This document shows, piece by piece, positions 7,836 to 17,144 of a DNA stretch of 64,000 nucleotides (positions are counted from its first letter, which is position 1; each line of letters begins with the position of its first letter). The notes under the pieces were generated by a model that was not told the DNA's origin, searched no databases, and saw only the letters and a program-made list of their open reading frames with translations. The position numbers and the translations under genes are program-made. The DNA is from Komagataeibacter melomenusus. GTDB lineage: Bacteria; Pseudomonadota; Alphaproteobacteria; Acetobacterales; Acetobacteraceae. Location: contig NZ_JABJWC010000015.1 in NCBI RefSeq assembly GCF_013155395.1, positions 1 to 64,000 on the forward strand, given 5' to 3'.

Positions 7836-8996
7836 ATGAACGAAACCGATCGTCTTACTATCATACCCGTTTCCGGTTTTCGTCAGATGACCACCTTCAT
7901 CCAGTTGCCCCGCCACCTCTATGCGGGGCTGCCGGGCTATGTGCCGCCGCTCGACCTGACCCAGCGCGACCTGCTCACCCCGCGCAAGAACTCCTTTTTC
8001 CGCAACGGGCGGGCGCAGTATTTCCTGGCCATGCGCGGCAGGCGGGCCGTGGGCCGCATCTCGGCGCAGATCGATCCGGTCTCGATGGAGCATTACGGCG
8101 CGCCGATCGGCTTTTTTGGCGCGCTCGATGCGATTGACGACCTTGAGGTGGTCTCCGCCCTGCTCGATACGGCGGGCACCTGGCTGCGGCAGCGCGGCAT
8201 GAAGACCATGCGCGGCCCCCAGACGCTCGACAGCAATGGCGAGTTCGGGATGATGCTCGAAGGCCACCACGCCCTGCCCATGGTGGCCATGCCGTGGCAC
8301 CCCAAATGGCTGCCCGGCATGATGGAGGCCTGCGGCTGCACCAAGGTGCGCGACCTCGTGGCCTACCAGATGCATACCGGGCCTGATGCGGAGGAAGCCC
8401 ATCTCGTGCCCGCCAGCCTGCGGCTGGGCGAAGGCAGGCTGGGCAATGTCACCACGCGCGGCCTGCGCATGGACCGCATCAAGGAAGATGGCGAGATCCT
8501 GCGCCAGCTTTACAACGATGCGTGGCGCAATAACTGGGGCTCGATCCCGCTGGCGCGCGAAGATATCGAATCCATGATCGTGGAGATGAAGCCACTGCTC
8601 AAGCCCGAGCATTTCGTGCTGATCGAGCAGGCGGGCAAGCCGGTGTGCGTGGCGCTGGTGGTGCCCAACGTGTTCGACATCTCGGCCGACCTCAATGGCG
8701 ATCCTTCGCCGCTGGGCTGGCTCAAGCTGGGCAAGCGGCTGCTGCGCCACGAGTTCCATTCCGCGCGCGTGATCCTGCTGGGCGTAAGCTCCGTGCTCGA
8801 TGGCACGGCCCTTGGCGCGATCATGCCCGCCCTGGCCATTACCGAACTCATGAAGCGCGGCCGCAGCCTGCCCTACCGCACCATCGAACTGGGCTGGGTG
8901 CTGGAGACCAACACGTCAATGCGCCGCCTGATCGAGCGCATCACGCCCGAGCCGTGCAAGCGCTACCGGGTGTATGACCGCCTTTTGGAAGAATAA
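7836..8996 (+). CDS. GNAT-superfamily acyltransferase of the YghO type
   Basis: A 386-residue protein of the large GNAT-like family that includes E. coli YghO. Family features are the N-terminal F-x-x-LPRHLYAGLPGYVPPL, the RNGRAQYFLAMRGRRAVGRISAQID core, and a second acyltransferase-like half ending in LGWVLETNTSMRRLIE. Members are often annotated only as N-acetyltransferases; some alphaproteobacterial relatives take part in ceramide synthesis, and acetic acid bacteria do make ceramides. That function for this copy is inference. It is divergent from an SDR gene, and a hairpin element follows its stop. Confidence 0.75.
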   Translation: MNETDRLTIIPVSGFRQMTTFIQLPRHLYAGLPGYVPPLDLTQRDLLTPRKNSFFRNGRAQYFLAMRGRRAVGRISAQIDPVSMEHYGAPIGFFGALDAIDDLEVVSALLDTAGTWLRQRGMKTMRGPQTLDSNGEFGMMLEGHHALPMVAMPWHPKWLPGMMEACGCTKVRDLVAYQMHTGPDAEEAHLVPASLRLGEGRLGNVTTRGLRMDRIKEDGEILRQLYNDAWRNNWGSIPLAREDIESMIVEMKPLLKPEHFVLIEQAGKPVCVALVVPNVFDISADLNGDPSPLGWLKLGKRLLRHEFHSARVILLGVSSVLDGTALGAIMPALAITELMKRGRSLPYRTIELGWVLETNTSMRRLIERITPEPCKRYRVYDRLLEE

Positions 8997-9004
8997 GAGA
9001 AAAT

Positions 9005-9087
9005 AAAAGTTCTTGGGTGCCGCCTTTTTTTCCAAAAAGGCGGTGCTCTTTCAAAGCTTTTTGAAAAAAGCTTCACCAAAAACTTTC
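9005..9087. repeat. Dispersed hairpin element, full-length copy
   Basis: A nested palindrome. Outer arms AAAAGTTCTTGGGTG and CACCAAAAACTTT enclose two hairpins, GCCGCC-T-run/A-run-GGCGG and AGCTTTTT/AAAAAAGCT. It lies between the convergent acyltransferase gene and thiL and abuts the thiL stop; it probably serves as a two-way terminator. Related copies are at 29048-29105 and 34680-34757, with remnants at 5514, 43713, 58752 and 60201. Confidence 0.75.
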
Positions 9088-10074
9088 CTATGTGTCAGGG
9101 CTGGCGACATGGCTCCAGCCCTGCCGGGCCAGCTTTATGTCCTGCCCCGCATCATCATGCACCCGCACGCCGCTCCCTGGCACGATCTGGCCGATGCGGG
9201 TCACGGCAATGCCCACGCGGGCGGCATGGGCCAGCAGGCGGCTTTCCTGCGCGGGCGGTACGGCCAGCAGCAATTCATAATCATCGCCGCCTGTCAGGCA
9301 CCGCGGCAGCCATGTGGGGCCAAGCGCGCGCACCGCGGGCGAAAGCGGCACCCGTGCGGCCTCGATCATGGCCCCCACCCCGCTCTCGCGCGCCATGTGC
9401 CCCAGATCCTGCACCAGCCCGTCGGATACATCCATGCCTGCCGAGGCAATGCCGCCGAGTTCAAGCCCCAGCCGCGGGCGCGGTAGCTGGTAGCGGCTGG
9501 CCAGGTAGCCATCAGGGTCGGGCACCTGCCCCTGCCGGGCCAGCAGGCCCATGGCGCCATCGCCAATCGTACCGGTCACCCATATGCCATCCCCCGCCTG
9601 CGCGGTACTGCGCCGCAGCGCCATGCCGGGCGCCACATGCCCCAGTATGGTCAGCGAGAGCACCAGCGGGCCGGTTGTCGCGGTCGTATCGCCACCCAGC
9701 AGGGCAAGGGCGAACTGCTGCTGGTCGCGTGCAAGACCGGCCGCAAAACCGGCAAACCAGGCTTCATCACGCGCAGGCGGCATGGACACGGTCAGCAGGT
9801 AGCCCAGAGGCGTAGCATCCATGGCCGCAAGGTCGGACAGGTTGCAGCGCAGCAGCTTGCGGCCAATGGTGTGCGAAGGGTCATCGGGCAGGAAATGCAC
9901 GCCCTCGACCATGGCATCCGCCGCGACAACAAGCTGCCGCCCGGCTGGCGGCGTGAAGACGGCCGCGTCATCACGCAGGTCCAGCGCGCCATCACCCGCC
10001 AGCGGGCGGAACACGCGGGCAATGAAGCCGAATTCAGCCGGCAGGCCGTGCTCGCCAGCGCGATCCGGTGCCAT
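9088..10074 (-). CDS. thiL: Thiamine-monophosphate kinase ThiL
   Basis: ThiL converts thiamine monophosphate to thiamine diphosphate, the last step of cofactor synthesis. The 328-residue protein shows the PurM-like fold: an early DDAAV motif, the VVAADAMVEGVHF strand, NLSDLAAM, the GGDTTAT ATP loop, GMDVSDGL and a C-terminal TGGDDYELL. I placed the start at 10074 because a strong AAGGAGGG site lies just upstream; a longer reading to 10149 would overlap nusB. It follows nusB by 25 bases, the common alphaproteobacterial nrdR-nusB-thiL order. Confidence 0.93.
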   Translation of the reverse strand: MAPDRAGEHGLPAEFGFIARVFRPLAGDGALDLRDDAAVFTPPAGRQLVVAADAMVEGVHFLPDDPSHTIGRKLLRCNLSDLAAMDATPLGYLLTVSMPPARDEAWFAGFAAGLARDQQQFALALLGGDTTATTGPLVLSLTILGHVAPGMALRRSTAQAGDGIWVTGTIGDGAMGLLARQGQVPDPDGYLASRYQLPRPRLGLELGGIASAGMDVSDGLVQDLGHMARESGVGAMIEAARVPLSPAVRALGPTWLPRCLTGGDDYELLLAVPPAQESRLLAHAARVGIAVTRIGQIVPGSGVRVHDDAGQDIKLARQGWSHVASPDT

Positions 10075-10099
10075 GGCCGCCCTCCTTAATGACCCCGCT

Positions 10100-10645
10100 T
10101 CAGGAAGCCTGGCTGTCAGGCGCTTCATCAACGCCATCCTGCGCCGCATCGGCAGGGGCTGCGGGGGCGGGTTCGTTCACGCGGCGCGACAGGGCATCGA
10201 GCACGCCGTTGAGCATGCGCGGCTCGTCACCGGCGAGGAAGCCGTGCCCGATATCCATGTATTCGTTGATGATGACGCGCGCGGGCGCGGGGTCGGCTGC
10301 CAGCATCTCGCCGCCTGCGGCGTGCATGATGGCGCGCAGCACCGGGTCAAGGCGGGCCAGCGGCCATGAGGCGGGCAGGATCTCGTGCAGCAGCGCGTCG
10401 ATACGCTCCTGCCGGGCCACGGCCCCGCGCACCACGATGCCGAACAGCCGGGCATCGGCCTCGGGCACCTGGCCTTCGGCATATTCGGAACTGGCCCCGC
10501 CAAGGCGGTGCCGGTTGAACTGGTTGATGACCTGCTCCGCCCCTTCATGCCCCTGCTCGATCTGGAACAGGGCCTGCACTGCTGCCACGCGTGAAGCGGT
10601 GCGGGAACGGACCTTGGGCTGCCGGTCGCCGTCTGTCTGTGTCAT
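10100..10645 (-). CDS. nusB: Transcription antitermination factor NusB
   Basis: NusB pairs with NusE (S10) and binds boxA RNA in rRNA leaders to allow antitermination. The 181-residue protein has the expected all-helical pattern: SRTASRVAAVQALFQIEQ near the N-terminus and the C-terminal RVIINEYMDIGHGFLAGDEPRMLNGVLDALSRR signature region. A short Ala/Pro-rich tail follows. It lies between nrdR and thiL in one operon. A boxA-like target is visible at the left end of the window. Confidence 0.93.
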   Translation of the reverse strand: MTQTDGDRQPKVRSRTASRVAAVQALFQIEQGHEGAEQVINQFNRHRLGGASSEYAEGQVPEADARLFGIVVRGAVARQERIDALLHEILPASWPLARLDPVLRAIMHAAGGEMLAADPAPARVIINEYMDIGHGFLAGDEPRMLNGVLDALSRRVNEPAPAAPADAAQDGVDEAPDSQAS

Positions 10646-10717
10646 GGCGCGTTACTCCTGCTGTGGCGTTGCTGCAAAATCACGGCTTCATCGCCTCTTT
10701 GGGCGGCGGGGTCCAGT

Positions 10718-11224
10718 TCAATCTTTGTCTTTCGGGCCGGAAGGCGGAAAGTCCTCGCTGCCCGCCCCCGGTCCCGCGGTTGAAATCGTGGCCAGAATAT
10801 CAGCAAAATCCTTGGTTTCACGGAAATCCCAGTGCACGCTGGCAAAGCGGATATAGGCGACTGAATCAATTTCACGCAGCGTTTCCATGACCAGCCGCCC
10901 GATATCGCGTGAGGGGATGTCCGTCTCCCCCATCGCCTCGAGCCTGCGCACCAGCCCGTTGACAATCCGCTCGATGCGCTCGGCATCGACCGGGCGCTTG
11001 CGCAGCGCGACCTTGACCGAGCGGGCCAGCTTGTCACGCTCGAAGGGCACGCGCCGCGCATCGGCCTTGATCACCACCAGATCACGCAACTGCACGCGCT
11101 CGATGGTGGTGAAGCGCTGCCCGCACGAGCCACAGATGCGCCTGCGGCGGATGGCCGCCCCATCTTCATGCGGGCGGCTGTCCTTTACCTGTGTGTCGTC
11201 ATGTCCGCAAAAAGGGCAACGCAT
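10718..11224 (-). CDS. nrdR: Ribonucleotide reductase repressor NrdR
   Basis: NrdR represses ribonucleotide reductase genes in response to ATP/dATP. The 168-residue protein opens with the zinc ribbon MRCPFCG and a second CGSCG pair at about 31-34 (numbered from this start), then an ATP-cone domain at about 45-135 with [18 protein letters not shown] took the ATG at 11224, the conserved start, over an alternative start two codons upstream. It is followed by nusB and thiL. The acidic and basic tail after the cone is variable in the family. Confidence 0.94.
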   Translation of the reverse strand: MRCPFCGHDDTQVKDSRPHEDGAAIRRRRICGSCGQRFTTIERVQLRDLVVIKADARRVPFERDKLARSVKVALRKRPVDAERIERIVNGLVRRLEAMGETDIPSRDIGRLVMETLREIDSVAYIRFASVHWDFRETKDFADILATISTAGPGAGSEDFPPSGPKDKD

Positions 11225-11271
11225 GGGCAAGCTGTTCCTGATCTGGGGGCAAAAACACGCGTGGCGTGGCC

Positions 11272-13104
11272 TCAGGCCCCGGTCTGCGCCAGCACGTCGA
11301 GCACCGCCTCGCCATAGCGGGCCAGCTTCGAGCCGCCCACGCCACGGATCATGCCAAGTTCATCGAGCGAGGTCGGGCGCTCGAGGGCAATATCATGCAG
11401 CACCGCATCATGAAAAATGACATAAGGCGGAATTTCCTGCTCACGCGCCTCGCCCAGCCGCCAGGCGCGCAGCGCCTCGTAGCGGGCAGCGGCCTCGGGG
11501 GTCAGGTCGGCCATGGCAGGGCGCGTGCCGCCCCCGGTGCCGCGCGCGGCCTTGAGGTCCTCGGTCGCGTCCTCGCGCAGCATGATCGGTTCCTCGCCGC
11601 GCAATATGGGGCGCGCGCGGCCTTCCTCAAGGGCAAGGGCGTTATATTCGCCCGTTACCCTGATGGCGCCACGCGCGATAAGCTGGCGGATCACGCCGCG
11701 CCAGAACGGCTCGGGCCGGTCGCGGCCGATGCCGAACACGCTCAGCTTTTCATGTCCGTGCCGCGCCGTCATGTCCGATGTCTTGCCCCGCAGCACGCCC
11801 GCCACATGCACCGCGCCAAAGCGCTGGCCGGTGCGGTAGATGGCCGAGAGCACCTTCTGCGCGGCCACGGTGCCATCAAACGTGGCCACCGGGCTGCGGC
11901 AGTTGTCGCAATGGCCGCAGGCTTCATCAAGTTCCTCGCCAAAGCACGAGAGCAGCGCCTGGGTGCGGCAGCCCGTGGTTTCGGTCAGGGCGATCATGGC
12001 CTCGAGCCGTGCGCTCATGATGCGTTTCTGCGCATCGGGCGCGTTGGACTGCTCCAGCCAGTAGCGCGCACGTGCCATGTCATCGCCGCCATACAGCAGC
12101 ACGGTCTCGGCCTGCTCGCCATCACGCCCGGCACGACCGATCTGCTGGTAATACCCTTCAGGCGAGGATGGCATGTCCAGATGCACCACGGCGCGTACGT
12201 CGGGCCGGTCGATGCCCATGCCAAAGGCGATGGTAGCCACGATCACCACCGGCTCGCCCGAGCGGAAGCGCATCAGTGCCGCGCGCTTTTCCACCGGCGA
12301 GAGGCCGGCATGGAACGGCAGCGCCGCATAGCCCTTGCCCGCCAGCGAACGCGCCACGCGCTCGGTCTTGCTGCGGCTGCCACAATACACGATGGAGGCC
12401 GCCCCCCGGTGCCGGTCGAGAATGGTGGTGAGCTGCCGGATTTCCGATGTCTTGGGCTTGACCGCGATATCGAGGTTGGGGCGATGGAAACTGGCCTTGA
12501 ACACCGTGGCATCCGGCATGGCCAGGGCTTCAAGGATATCGCTGCGCGTGCGCGCATCCGCCGTGGCGGTGAGTGCGATGCGCGGCACATTTGGGAAATG
12601 CTGCGGCAGGGCCGCAAGTTCACGGTATTCGGGGCGGAATTCATGCCCCCAGGCCGAGATGCAGTGCGCCTCGTCAATGGCGATGACCGAAAGCGTGAGC
12701 CGCCCGAGCCGGTCGAGCATGCCCGGCGAGAGCAGGCGCTCGGGCGAGACGTAGAGAATATCGAGCCGACCCGCCATCAGGTCCGAGCGCACGCGGGCGG
12801 CATCCTCGGGTTCCTGCTCGGAGTGCAGGGCACCGGCATTGACGCCAAGCTGCCGCAGCGCGGCCACCTGGTCATCCATCAACGCGATCAGGGGAGATAT
12901 GACCAGCCCCGTGCCGGGCCGGGCCAGGGCGGGCACCTGATAGCACACGCTCTTGCCGCCGCCGGTCGGCATGAGCACGAGGCAGTCGCGCCCGGCCATG
13001 ACCTCGGCGACAGCCTGCTGCTGCAGGCCACGGAAATCAGGGAAGCCGAATACCTCGGCCAGCACCGCGCGCGGGTCGCGCGTGCTGCCTTCGGGCGGCA
13101 TCAT
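11272..13104 (-). CDS. recQ: ATP-dependent DNA helicase RecQ
   Basis: RecQ is a 3'-5' DNA helicase acting in recombination and replication repair. The 610-residue protein has Walker A MPTGGGKS (about 45-52), the DEAH box (144-147), motif [12 protein letters not shown], the RecQ zinc-binding cysteines in the stretch around ACGHCDNCR, a winged-helix region and a C-terminal HRDC domain (about 525-605). The length is that of full bacterial RecQ. It lies 47 bases upstream of nrdR and 23 bases downstream of a lipoprotein gene on the same strand. Confidence 0.95.
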   Translation of the reverse strand: MMPPEGSTRDPRAVLAEVFGFPDFRGLQQQAVAEVMAGRDCLVLMPTGGGKSVCYQVPALARPGTGLVISPLIALMDDQVAALRQLGVNAGALHSEQEPEDAARVRSDLMAGRLDILYVSPERLLSPGMLDRLGRLTLSVIAIDEAHCISAWGHEFRPEYRELAALPQHFPNVPRIALTATADARTRSDILEALAMPDATVFKASFHRPNLDIAVKPKTSEIRQLTTILDRHRGAASIVYCGSRSKTERVARSLAGKGYAALPFHAGLSPVEKRAALMRFRSGEPVVIVATIAFGMGIDRPDVRAVVHLDMPSSPEGYYQQIGRAGRDGEQAETVLLYGGDDMARARYWLEQSNAPDAQKRIMSARLEAMIALTETTGCRTQALLSCFGEELDEACGHCDNCRSPVATFDGTVAAQKVLSAIYRTGQRFGAVHVAGVLRGKTSDMTARHGHEKLSVFGIGRDRPEPFWRGVIRQLIARGAIRVTGEYNALALEEGRARPILRGEEPIMLREDATEDLKAARGTGGGTRPAMADLTPEAAARYEALRAWRLGEAREQEIPPYVIFHDAVLHDIALERPTSLDELGMIRGVGGSKLARYGEAVLDVLAQTGA

Positions 13105-13127
13105 ATCATGAAAGGCGGGGCCTTGGC

Positions 13128-13502
13128 TCAGTGTCCGCCAACCTCGATCTCGACCCGGCGCGAGGCCAGCGCACCGTCCTCGTTGTTCATCGGGCCACGC
13201 GGCTGCTGGGTGATATGGCCGGCATCCACGCCGTCAACCGCAAGCTGGCGGGCCACGATCTTGGCGCGGTCAATGGCCAGCAGTTCATCAGCCGACAGGT
13301 CATGGCTGGCGGCGGCATAGCCTTCAACCCGCACCTTGGCGTTGTTGGCCACGGCACGCTGGGCCGCCTGCGAGATCACGGTCTGGGCCGGGGCATCAAG
13401 CTGGGCCGAATTGGGGGTGAAGAACACGACATACTTGCCCGGATGGCCACCAGCGCATCCTGCCAGCAGACCAAGACCAAGAAGAAGGGACAGGCGACGC
13501 AT
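13128..13502 (-). CDS. OmpA-like lipoprotein
   Basis: A 124-residue exported lipoprotein: signal with lipobox LAGC, so the acylated Cys is residue 16. The rest is a compact OmpA/MotB-type domain, with FFTPNSAQLDAPAQ at the start, VRVEGYAAASHD in the middle, and a final ASRRVEIEV strand, the usual ending of peptidoglycan-binding OmpA domains. It probably tethers the outer membrane or the periplasmic face of a membrane to the cell wall. The domain is shorter than usual. Confidence 0.8.
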   Translation of the reverse strand: MRRLSLLLGLGLLAGCAGGHPGKYVVFFTPNSAQLDAPAQTVISQAAQRAVANNAKVRVEGYAAASHDLSADELLAIDRAKIVARQLAVDGVDAGHITQQPRGPMNNEDGALASRRVEIEVGGH

Positions 13503-13636
13503 GATGGAGTTACTCCCGTTTCAGATATGCATGACGGACCGCGCCCAGCCTTGAGGTGTGTCCGATCCGGTTTTGAGCTACTTCGTGCCCGCTGGGGCGG
13601 GGCACGTCAATCCTTTCGGCAGGCATGGCCGCCCCT

Positions 13637-15334
13637 TCATGCCGTAGCGGCCACGGTTTTGCCACCGACGATACGCCATGCCTGATCCAGCTTTTCCACA
13701 CCCGTCAGCCGGTGCACGATCAGAATGACCGTGCGCCCCTGCGTCACCTCATTGAGGGTGAGCAGGAATTCGCGCTCGGTCTGGGCATCCAGCCCGGTGG
13801 CCGGTTCATCCAGGATCAGGATCGGCGCGCGCGACAGCAGCACACGCGCCAGCGCCAGCCGCCGTCCCTGCCCGCCTGACACGCTTGCCCCGCCTTCACC
13901 CAGCCAGCTATCCAGCCCATCGGGCAGGGCGCGCACCACATCGGCCACGCGGGCCTGCTCCAGCGCCGCCCACAGGTCGGCCTCGGTGGCGTCGGGGCGG
14001 CCGAGCAGCAGGTTGGCGCGAATCGTATCGGTAAACAGATGCGTCGCCTGAGAAAGCCACGCAATCCGCGCGCGCATCGCCTCATCGCGGATGGTGGCGA
14101 TATCCTCGCCGCCAAGCATAATGCGCCCCGCCTGCGGCCCCACCACCTTGAGCAGCAGCGCTGCCAGCGTGGACTTGCCCGCCCCCGAAGGCCCCATGAC
14201 CGCAATGCGCTGGCCTGCGGGAATGCTCAGGTCAAGATGGTCGAGCACCGGGGCGCGCGCCGCATCCCACCGGAAGGAAACCTGCTCGAAGCGGATGTCG
14301 GTGCCCGCGGGCGCAGGCTGCGTGCCTTCGGGCGGCGCGTGCTCGGGCAGGTCGCCCACCGCCACCACGCGGGCGGCGGCGCGGGTAATGTTGCCTGCAA
14401 GCGCGCCCGCGCGCGTCAGCCCGCCAATGCTCTCGAAGGCCGCGACCGTCAGGAACAGCACGGCAGCCGCCTGCAGCGGGGCAATACGCGGCAGGCCCAG
14501 ACCCAGTGCTGCGGCCAGAACCGCCACAACCGCCGCCTGCCCGCACAGATAGGAGGCGGCACCGGCCAGCGCCAGCATGCGGGCCTGCTTCATCTGCGCA
14601 CGGTAGAGGCCGGCGTCACGGTCGCGCACATGGTCGAGCATGCGCCCCTCCGCCCCGAAGGTGGCGATTTCACGCAGGCCACCGACCATGTCGAGCACGC
14701 CCACGCGCAGTTGCGCCGCCTCATGGTTGACCTGTCCGCCTTCGCGCCGCCCCAGCACGGCGGCGCACAGCGGCAGCACGAAGGCCCCGCAGGCGAACAG
14801 CGCGCAGACCACCACGGCCAGCACCGTGCAGACCATGTTGATGGCAATGAACAGGAACGGCAGCACAAGACACGCGCCCGCCAGCGGCAGGATGATGCGC
14901 AGGTACAGCCCGTCCAGCGTCTCGACATCCGACACGAGGCGCGAGAGCAGGTCGCCCGCGCGGCGGAAGCCAAGCCCCGCCGCCGCCCCGCGCGCAAGGT
15001 GGCGGAAGAACCACACCCGCACATCGGCCAGCGCGCGGAACATGGCATCATGCGCGACCAGCCGCTCCGCATAGCGCAGGATCACGCGCGCACTGCCAAA
15101 GATGCGCAGCGCCCCGGTCGTGACCACGATCATGCCCATGGTCATGGCGGCGACACGGATGCCGGCCTCGCGCATCAGCACAAGGCCGATGATCAGCGCC
15201 AGCAGCGACAGCAGAGCACCTGCCGTAAGCAGCGGCGCACGGCGCTGCCAGATGTGCAGGATGCGGCCCACGGGGGCGAGCACGCCCTCGCGCTGTGCCT
15301 GACGGTCGAGTTCCCTTGTCTGTGAGGATTTCAC
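13637..15334 (-). CDS. cydC: Thiol exporter ABC subunit CydC
   Basis: CydDC exports cysteine and glutathione to the periplasm and is needed for cytochrome bd assembly. This 565-residue half has six predicted membrane segments (about 35-305) and an ATPase domain with Walker A GPSGAGKS (about 381-388), signature VSGGQ and Walker B ILILDEP. The start codon overlaps the cydD stop by 4 bases, so the two are translationally coupled. No cydAB oxidase genes lie in the window. I assigned it as CydC by gene order and by the shorter, more divergent membrane part. Confidence 0.88.
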   Translation of the reverse strand: MKSSQTRELDRQAQREGVLAPVGRILHIWQRRAPLLTAGALLSLLALIIGLVLMREAGIRVAAMTMGMIVVTTGALRIFGSARVILRYAERLVAHDAMFRALADVRVWFFRHLARGAAAGLGFRRAGDLLSRLVSDVETLDGLYLRIILPLAGACLVLPFLFIAINMVCTVLAVVVCALFACGAFVLPLCAAVLGRREGGQVNHEAAQLRVGVLDMVGGLREIATFGAEGRMLDHVRDRDAGLYRAQMKQARMLALAGAASYLCGQAAVVAVLAAALGLGLPRIAPLQAAAVLFLTVAAFESIGGLTRAGALAGNITRAAARVVAVGDLPEHAPPEGTQPAPAGTDIRFEQVSFRWDAARAPVLDHLDLSIPAGQRIAVMGPSGAGKSTLAALLLKVVGPQAGRIMLGGEDIATIRDEAMRARIAWLSQATHLFTDTIRANLLLGRPDATEADLWAALEQARVADVVRALPDGLDSWLGEGGASVSGGQGRRLALARVLLSRAPILILDEPATGLDAQTEREFLLTLNEVTQGRTVILIVHRLTGVEKLDQAWRIVGGKTVAATA

Positions 15335-17046
15335 GATACTTTCTCCCCACTGGTCACGACATGGCCCTGCGCCAGGTCGATGCGCTGGCCGTCAAACCCC
15401 GCCACCGCGCTGGAATGGGTGGCCAGGATGACGGTGCGCCGGGCGGCAAGGCGGCGCAGGCTTTCAAACACATCGGCCTCGGTATCAGGGTCGAGATGCG
15501 CGGTGGGCTCGTCCAGCACCACAAGCGGCGCATCCTTGAGGAAGGCACGCGCAATCGCCACGCGCTGCGCCTGGCCGCCAGACAGGCCAAAGCCGCCCTC
15601 GCCAATAAAGGTATCTAGCCCATGGGGCAGGCTGGCCACGAAATTCCCGGCTGCTGCCGCCTCCACCGCGGCACGAAGCTGGTCTTCGGTTGCATCGGGG
15701 CGGGCGAAAAGGATGTTCTCGCGCAGCGTGCCCGCAAACAGCACCGGCTTCTGCCCGATCCATGAGGTCATGGCCACCAGGGCTTCCGGCGCCAGCGTGG
15801 TCATGTCCACGCCGTTGAACGTAATGCGCCCGCTGGCCGGCTGGATAAAGCCGAGCAGCAGTTCGATGATGGTGGACTTGCCCGAGCCCGACGCACCGCA
15901 CAGCAGCAGCGTCTGGCCCGCGGGCACGCTGAAGGACACATCATCAACCGCCATGCCGCGTGCGATGTCCCATGCGAAGCTGACATGCTCGAAGGCAACC
16001 GCGACGCCCCCCGTCATGTCGCACACCGCCTGGCCGCCCACCCGCGCGGGCGTGGCCCCATCGGGCAGGATGCGCATCGCACTTGCCGCACCCGAGGCAT
16101 GCGCCCGGTCCTGATAGGCCAGGGCAAGGCTGCGGAAAGGCGCAAAGAATTCCGGCACCACCAGCACCACGAACAGCCCGCGCGCGACCTGCCCTGCCAT
16201 GAAGGCAGCGGGCACGCCCTGCTCGTGCAGGTCCATCAGATGCGCACCGTTGCGCAGGGCAATGAGCACAAGGGCCACGACCATGGCGCAGTCAATGGAG
16301 GCGGAAGAGAGGAATGCCACGCGCAGCACCTTCATGGTGCGCAGGCGCAACTCCTCAGCACTTGCCGCAAGCCTGCGGGTTTCATCCTCGGTGCGGCCGG
16401 ACAGCACGATGGTGGCGATGCCGCGCACCCGGTCAAGGAAGCGGGCCTGAAGGCGGGTCATGGCCAGGAACTGGTTGCGCGAGGCCACCGCCGCCCCGAT
16501 GCCGAACAGCGCCTGGCCAAACGGCACGGCAAGGCCGCACACGGCCATGATCAGCGCCGAGCCCGGCTGCACGAGCGCCGCCAGCACGCCAATGACAAGC
16601 GGTGCCGCCACCCACAGCACGGAAGCAGGCAGCCAGCGGGCAAAGAACCCGTCCAGCGCCTCGATCCGGTCAACGGCCAGCGCGGTCAGCTCGCCCGTAT
16701 GGTGCTGGCGCAACAGGCCCGGGCCGCCACGCATGATGGCCTCGATCACGCCGCCACGCAGGCGGGCGCGGCCCTTCATGCCCGCGCGCGCGGCCAGCGT
16801 GTCCGATGCCGCCTGCAGGCCCGCGCGCGCCACAGCCAGCCCGACCAGCCCGGCCAGCGGCCATGCAACAACCGGCATGCCACCGGGCACCAGCACGCAG
16901 GCCAGCACGGTGGCGATGCACCACACCTGCCCCACGGCGATGGCGGATATGGCCAGACCCAGCAACACCACAGGCATGGCCTGCCTGCGCCCCAGGCGCG
17001 ACTGTGCCCGGGTCCACGCCTTCATCACTGTCTTGTCATCACTCAT
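15331..17046 (-). CDS. cydD: Thiol exporter ABC subunit CydD
   Basis: The partner of CydC in the heterodimeric cysteine/glutathione exporter. 571 residues: the membrane domain spans about residues 20-310, and the ATPase domain has Walker A GASGSGKS (about 384-391), signature LSGGQAQRVAIARAF and Walker B LVVLDEPTAHLD. It is the first gene of the pair, overlapping cydC by 4 bases. The CydD/CydC assignment relies on order and similarity pattern; swapping the two names would not change the function. Confidence 0.88.
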   Translation of the reverse strand: MSDDKTVMKAWTRAQSRLGRRQAMPVVLLGLAISAIAVGQVWCIATVLACVLVPGGMPVVAWPLAGLVGLAVARAGLQAASDTLAARAGMKGRARLRGGVIEAIMRGGPGLLRQHHTGELTALAVDRIEALDGFFARWLPASVLWVAAPLVIGVLAALVQPGSALIMAVCGLAVPFGQALFGIGAAVASRNQFLAMTRLQARFLDRVRGIATIVLSGRTEDETRRLAASAEELRLRTMKVLRVAFLSSASIDCAMVVALVLIALRNGAHLMDLHEQGVPAAFMAGQVARGLFVVLVVPEFFAPFRSLALAYQDRAHASGAASAMRILPDGATPARVGGQAVCDMTGGVAVAFEHVSFAWDIARGMAVDDVSFSVPAGQTLLLCGASGSGKSTIIELLLGFIQPASGRITFNGVDMTTLAPEALVAMTSWIGQKPVLFAGTLRENILFARPDATEDQLRAAVEAAAAGNFVASLPHGLDTFIGEGGFGLSGGQAQRVAIARAFLKDAPLVVLDEPTAHLDPDTEADVFESLRRLAARRTVILATHSSAVAGFDGQRIDLAQGHVVTSGEKVS

Positions 17047-17144
17047 GACCGCTCCCTATACCGAATGACACGACACAGGGACAGCCATCATGCGCCGCGA
17101 TAAACTGCCCGTGAGATAACTCTGCCATGCATTTTTGCATGCAT

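Noticed and set aside
11266-13320. A 684-codon open frame on the plus strand, antisense to recQ
   Set aside because: RecQ on the other strand has every family motif. The antisense frame is His/Arg/Ala-rich with no recognisable domain, a common artefact in GC-rich genomes.
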